This document shows positions 5,802 to 7,935 of a DNA stretch of 7,935 bases, one piece after another. The number at the start of each line of letters is the position of its first letter. Position 1 is the first letter of the stretch. A program made the translations under genes and the position numbers. The stretch comes from Bacteroidales bacterium UBA755 (GTDB lineage Bacteria > Bacteroidota > Bacteroidia > Bacteroidales > UBA932): assembly GCA_002297815.1 (NCBI GenBank), contig DBKH01000095.1:13260-21194 (forward strand), given 5' to 3'. The notes under the pieces were generated by a model that ran no database searches, was not told the DNA's origin, and worked only from the letters and a program-made list of their open reading frames with translations.

Positions 5802-6461
5802 ATGACAAAACTAGCGATTTTCGACCTTGACGGTACCCTCTTGAATACCGTCGAAGATCTGGGCAACGCCACCAACTACGCCCTTGCGCAGTGTGGTTTC
5901 CCGATTCATAGGATTGATGAATATTATCAAATGGTGGGGCGCGGAATTTACAACCTGTTCCGCGCTGCCATTCCTTCTGAATATTCCACCGAGGACAACG
6001 TCCAGAGGATGGCTTCCTATTTCATCCCGTATTACGATACCCACAAGTGTGACTTCACCAGACCTTATGATGGCATTCCTGAGATGCTCCATGCCATCAC
6101 CGAAAGGGGAGTGCTCCTTGCGGTTGCCTCCAACAAGTATCAGGATGGAGCAGAAAAGCTGGTGAGGCACTTTTTCGGTGAATATGATTTCGTGAAAATC
6201 CTTGGTCAGCGTGAAGGCCAACCGATCAAGCCAGATCCGGCCATTGTCGATCAGATTCTGTCTGTAGTCCCTTCTGTCTCAAAAGAGGAGACTGTCTACA
6301 TTGGAGACTCTAATGTGGACATGCAGACAGGCGCGAATGCCGGAGTCCGAACTATCGGAGTGACTTGGGGCTTCCGAAGCCGTGAAGAATTGGCTGCATT
6401 CAGCCCCTCCTCCATTGTGGACACACCGGAAATGCTGTCCAAAGAGATTTTGAGGGTCTGA
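5802..6461 (+). CDS. HAD-superfamily phosphatase, phosphoglycolate phosphatase type
   Basis: 219-aa cytoplasmic phosphohydrolase. HAD motif I is FDLDGTLL with nucleophile Asp8 and acid/base Asp10. A helical C1 cap follows (about residues 15-85). Motif II is VASNK with Ser110, motif III is Lys143 in IKPDP, and motif IV is GDSNVD (Asp169, Asp173), binding Mg2+. Length and cap type fit the Gph/PgpB-like group, which hydrolyses 2-phosphoglycolate or related small phosphomonoesters; the true substrate is not certain. The ATG at 5802 is chosen because motif I then begins at residue 7. The frame is open further upstream only because the REP-like repeats happen to lack stops, and that extension (from 5628) would overlap the peptidase gene and encode no HAD sequence. 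The 121-base gap to the peptidase is almost wholly repeat, so the promoter may have been separated or the gene may rely on read-through. Confidence 0.93.
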   Translation: MTKLAIFDLDGTLLNTVEDLGNATNYALAQCGFPIHRIDEYYQMVGRGIYNLFRAAIPSEYSTEDNVQRMASYFIPYYDTHKCDFTRPYDGIPEMLHAITERGVLLAVASNKYQDGAEKLVRHFFGEYDFVKILGQREGQPIKPDPAIVDQILSVVPSVSKEETVYIGDSNVDMQTGANAGVRTIGVTWGFRSREELAAFSPSSIVDTPEMLSKEILRV

Positions 6462-6641
6462 TTTTGGTTCATGTTGGTTCATTTGTGTCGAATTAATACC
6501 ATTGTTGTCACTTGATTTGCTAGCATTATTGCTAAGAATTTGTTTGTAATACGTTGAATAACAAGTAGATATATCTAATGAGGGGGGGGTGAAACTCTGA
6601 AACCATATCATCAGAGGTTATCCCATCTTTCTTTATTTACT
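6462..6641. other. AT-rich intergenic stretch after the HAD gene
   Basis: No credible gene here. It holds a short tandem duplication of TTGGTTCAT (6466-6474 and 6476-6484), a small inverted repeat TAGCA, 4 bases, TGCTA (6521-6534), and the G8 tract with its hairpin described separately. The open frame on the minus strand across 6279-6611 is a shadow overlapping the HAD gene. Confidence 0.5.
6582..6624 (+). terminator. Imperfect hairpin with G8 tract, possible terminator of the HAD gene
   Basis: A run of eight G (6582-6589) leads into CTCTGA (6595-6600), a 10-base loop and TCAGAG (6611-6616), a perfect 6-bp stem. It can extend, with mismatches, through AA/TT to GGG/CCC (6587-6589 with 6622-6624). 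A T-rich stretch (CTTTCTTTATTT) follows. It lies between the HAD gene and the next promoter, where a terminator is expected, but the U-tract is interrupted and the stem is weak. Confidence 0.28.
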
Positions 6642-6673
6642 ATTGTTTTTGTGTAGATTATGTGCTATTTTTG
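6642..6673 (+). promoter_or_regulatory. Bacteroidales-type promoter of the polysaccharide operon
   Basis: ATTG (6642-6645), a 20-base spacer and TATTTTTG (6666-6673) match the Bacteroides -33/-7 pattern (TAnnTTTG), with the same spacing as the minus-strand promoter at 2198-2229. The expected start near 6680 gives a leader of about 175 nt before the upxY-like gene. I saw no flanking inverted repeats of the kind that invert capsule promoters in Bacteroides fragilis. Confidence 0.6.
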
Positions 6674-6679
6674 TCTCGT

Positions 6680-6853
6680 AAATGCAGGTTACGAAAGCGG
6701 CTCTTGGATTGGAGTCCTTCGAGATCAGACACACATAATGCTGACAACCGTAGAACTTACCCTTGCACTTAAGTTGAGGGGACATTTTTCTTATCCTTTA
6801 AGCTACGCTTTCAGTGACTCTTTGCCACCCCTGTCGTTTACCACTTTTAATTT
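6680..6853 (+). promoter_or_regulatory. Untranslated leader of the upxY-like operon
   Basis: This stretch of about 175 bases lies between the predicted transcription start and the upxY-like gene. UpxY proteins are known in Bacteroides to act on the 5' leader of their own capsule operon to prevent premature termination, so this is the expected site of action. I see no strong hairpin with a U-tract. A short frame from ATG 6738 to TGA 6857 (39 codons) ends overlapping the TTG of the next gene and may be a leader peptide; its sequence is not recognisable. The assignment is by position only. Confidence 0.4.
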
Positions 6854-7426
6854 TTGAACCGGTTGACTTTGCCATATTATTACATAGGTGACGCTCGTCT
6901 TGCATATTCATCAATTCCGTATTGGTTTGCACTTCGCATTTTCTACAATCGGATTGATCCGTTGAGACTTACCTTGGACACTGCCGCGATCCGCTATTTC
7001 TACCCGCATCATCTGGTAGAACATTGTTCGGATGGTGGCATTAATTATGTCCAAGAGCCACTTATCCGCTCTTTGATGTTTGTCAGGTCAACTAACGAGA
7101 GTTTGGACATGATCCGTTTGAAGCATGCAGGCAGTGTCTCTCCCTATTACGATCAACGTACGCGCAAACCATTGACCATTCCTGATGAGCAGATGGATTC
7201 TTTCATCAAGCTCTGTGACATTAAAGATTCAGGTTTGGAATACTTGGGTGAGGATGGTCCCCAGTTTCACAAAGGTGACCGTGTGCGGGTAACTGACGGG
7301 ATATTCAAAGGCTATGAAGGTTACATCAAACGAATCAAGCATGACAGGCGTCTTATAGTGACGATAGAGGGTGTCGCTGCGTTTGCAACCAAATTCATCC
7401 CTCCTGCATTTTTGGAAAAAGTTTAA
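6854..7426 (+). CDS. UpxY-type NusG-like transcription antiterminator
   Basis: 190 aa if started at TTG 6854. A NusG N-terminal-like (NGN) domain spans about residues 22-120 (PYWFALRIFYNR, YFYPHHLVEH, EPLIRSLMFVRST). A KOW domain follows at about 139-173 (HKGDRVRVTDGIFKGYEGYIKRIKHDRRLIVTIEG). This is the architecture of UpxY proteins, specialised NusG paralogues that load on RNA polymerase at the leader of their own surface-polysaccharide operon and prevent early termination. The next gene encodes a polysaccharide-export lipoprotein, which supports that role. Oddity: there is no ATG anywhere from 6741 to the first domain residues, so the start must be non-ATG (TTG at 6854, 6863 or 6869), after an in-frame stop at 6848. 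The TTG overlaps the stop of a short upstream frame. No upxZ gene is present between it and the export gene. The exact start is uncertain; the family assignment is fairly firm. Confidence 0.85.
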   Translation: MNRLTLPYYYIGDARLAYSSIPYWFALRIFYNRIDPLRLTLDTAAIRYFYPHHLVEHCSDGGINYVQEPLIRSLMFVRSTNESLDMIRLKHAGSVSPYYDQRTRKPLTIPDEQMDSFIKLCDIKDSGLEYLGEDGPQFHKGDRVRVTDGIFKGYEGYIKRIKHDRRLIVTIEGVAAFATKFIPPAFLEKV

Positions 7427-7478
7427 TTTTGAATATATTAACAATTATAATCTATATCTTAAATCTATTCTTACTGAC

Positions 7479-7935
7479 ATGAAAAGAGTAACAGCGCTAC
7501 TGGCGCGACTGTGCGCCGCGGGCGCCCTTGCCCTGAGTTCGTGTTCGACACCGACTCAGATAACATACTTTCAGGACCTCGGCTCAGCGGAAGGGGGCGT
7601 GATTGCCCCTGTGCGCGAGATCACGGTCCGTCCGAAGGACAAGATTTCGATCATCGTGAACTGCAAGAGTCCTGAACTGACGGCCCTATTCAACCTGCCG
7701 TACGTGACCCAGCGCCTTGGTGAGAACAACTCCGGCAACATCTCTGGCTACAGTCAAGGCTACATCTCAGGTTACACGGTGGACGAGTCGGGTGAGATTG
7801 ATTTTCCGGTGCTGGGTAAGATTCCAGTGGCCGGGAAGACCCGCGACCAGATTGCCGCTGCGGTGAAGGAAGAACTTTCGGCCCAAGGTCAGGCGATGGA
7901 CGCTGTGGTGACAGTGGACTTCATGAACCTTTACT
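7479..7935 (+). CDS. Wza-type polysaccharide export lipoprotein, 3' end beyond window
   Basis: The first 152 codons of an outer-membrane polysaccharide export protein; the frame is still open at the window end. Residues 1-21 are a lipoprotein signal with lipobox ALSSC, lipidated on Cys22. Then come YFQDLGS, the start of the Poly_export domain (REITVRPKDKISIIV, about 47-61), SPELTALFNLPY, and the stretch VDESGEIDFPVLGKIPVAGK (101-120), which matches the conserved Wza/BexD pattern of a small beta domain followed by the first SLBB region. Full-length members usually have about 260-400 residues, so well over a third is missing here. It should form the periplasm-spanning/outer-membrane channel for capsular or exopolysaccharide export, together with a Wzc-type kinase/co-polymerase expected downstream. 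It lies 52 bases after the upxY-like gene, with no clear promoter between. Its 5' end is noticeably richer in G+C than the preceding gene. Confidence 0.9.
   Translation, partial: MKRVTALLARLCAAGALALSSCSTPTQITYFQDLGSAEGGVIAPVREITVRPKDKISIIVNCKSPELTALFNLPYVTQRLGENNSGNISGYSQGYISGYTVDESGEIDFPVLGKIPVAGKTRDQIAAAVKEELSAQGQAMDAVVTVDFMNLY

Noticed and set aside
6462..6853. Invertible promoter segment as in phase-variable capsule loci
   Set aside because: No long inverted repeats flank the promoter at 6642-6673, and no recombinase gene is in the window.
6660..6857. 65-codon frame beginning at ATG 6660
   Set aside because: The start lies within the predicted promoter, ahead of the transcription start, and the product is not recognisable. 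Only the shorter internal frame from 6738 was kept, as a speculative leader peptide.
7229..7444. 71-codon frame antisense to the 3' end of the upxY-like gene
   Set aside because: It overlaps the KOW-domain coding region and has no family resemblance or promoter.

Overview
The window looks like a chromosomal segment of a member of the Bacteroidales; I cannot place the genus. The grounds are Bacteroides-type promoter elements (ATTG, 20 bases, TAnnTTTG), a head-GIN (DUF2807) protein behind an ECF sigma factor, a DUF4491 membrane protein, a large secreted S9 peptidase, and a UpxY-like NusG paralogue followed by a Wza-type export lipoprotein. All are characteristic of that order. No tRNA, rRNA, CRISPR array or transposase gene was seen.

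Layout. (1) 29-1997, minus strand: a three-gene operon of ECF sigma factor, a single-pass membrane protein that is probably its anti-sigma factor, and a secreted repeat protein of the head-GIN/DUF2807 family. Both junctions are 4-base ATGA overlaps. An ECF-like promoter (TGTAAC, 16 bases, CGTTTA) lies just upstream and suggests autoregulation. (2) 1998-2335: a divergent intergenic region with a strong terminator-like hairpin, a REP-like repeat and a minus-strand vegetative-type promoter. The promoter and hairpin could delimit an approximately 85-nt small RNA or an attenuated leader of the sigma operon. (3) 2336-5680, plus strand: a small DUF4491 membrane protein and a 979-aa secreted prolyl-oligopeptidase-family (S9) peptidase. 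(4) 5802-6461: a HAD phosphatase of the phosphoglycolate phosphatase type. (5) 6462-6853: an intergenic region with an imperfect hairpin that includes a run of eight G, a good promoter and a roughly 175-nt leader. (6) 6854-7935: the start of a surface or capsular polysaccharide operon, with a UpxY-type antiterminator that has no ATG start and a Wza-type outer-membrane export lipoprotein cut off by the window end.

A dispersed REP-like element links these regions. At least seven copies share an 11-base loop, TCGACAGGCTC (or one base off), flanked by arms that differ between copies but stay complementary (GTCGCT/AGCGAC, CGGT/ACCG, TGGT/ACCA). Copies lie at gene ends, as inverted pairs, inside the stop region of the DUF4491 gene and, in frame, inside the S9 peptidase gene. 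This covarying-stem repeat family, the composite control region before the sigma operon and the non-ATG upxY-like gene are the points most worth a second look.
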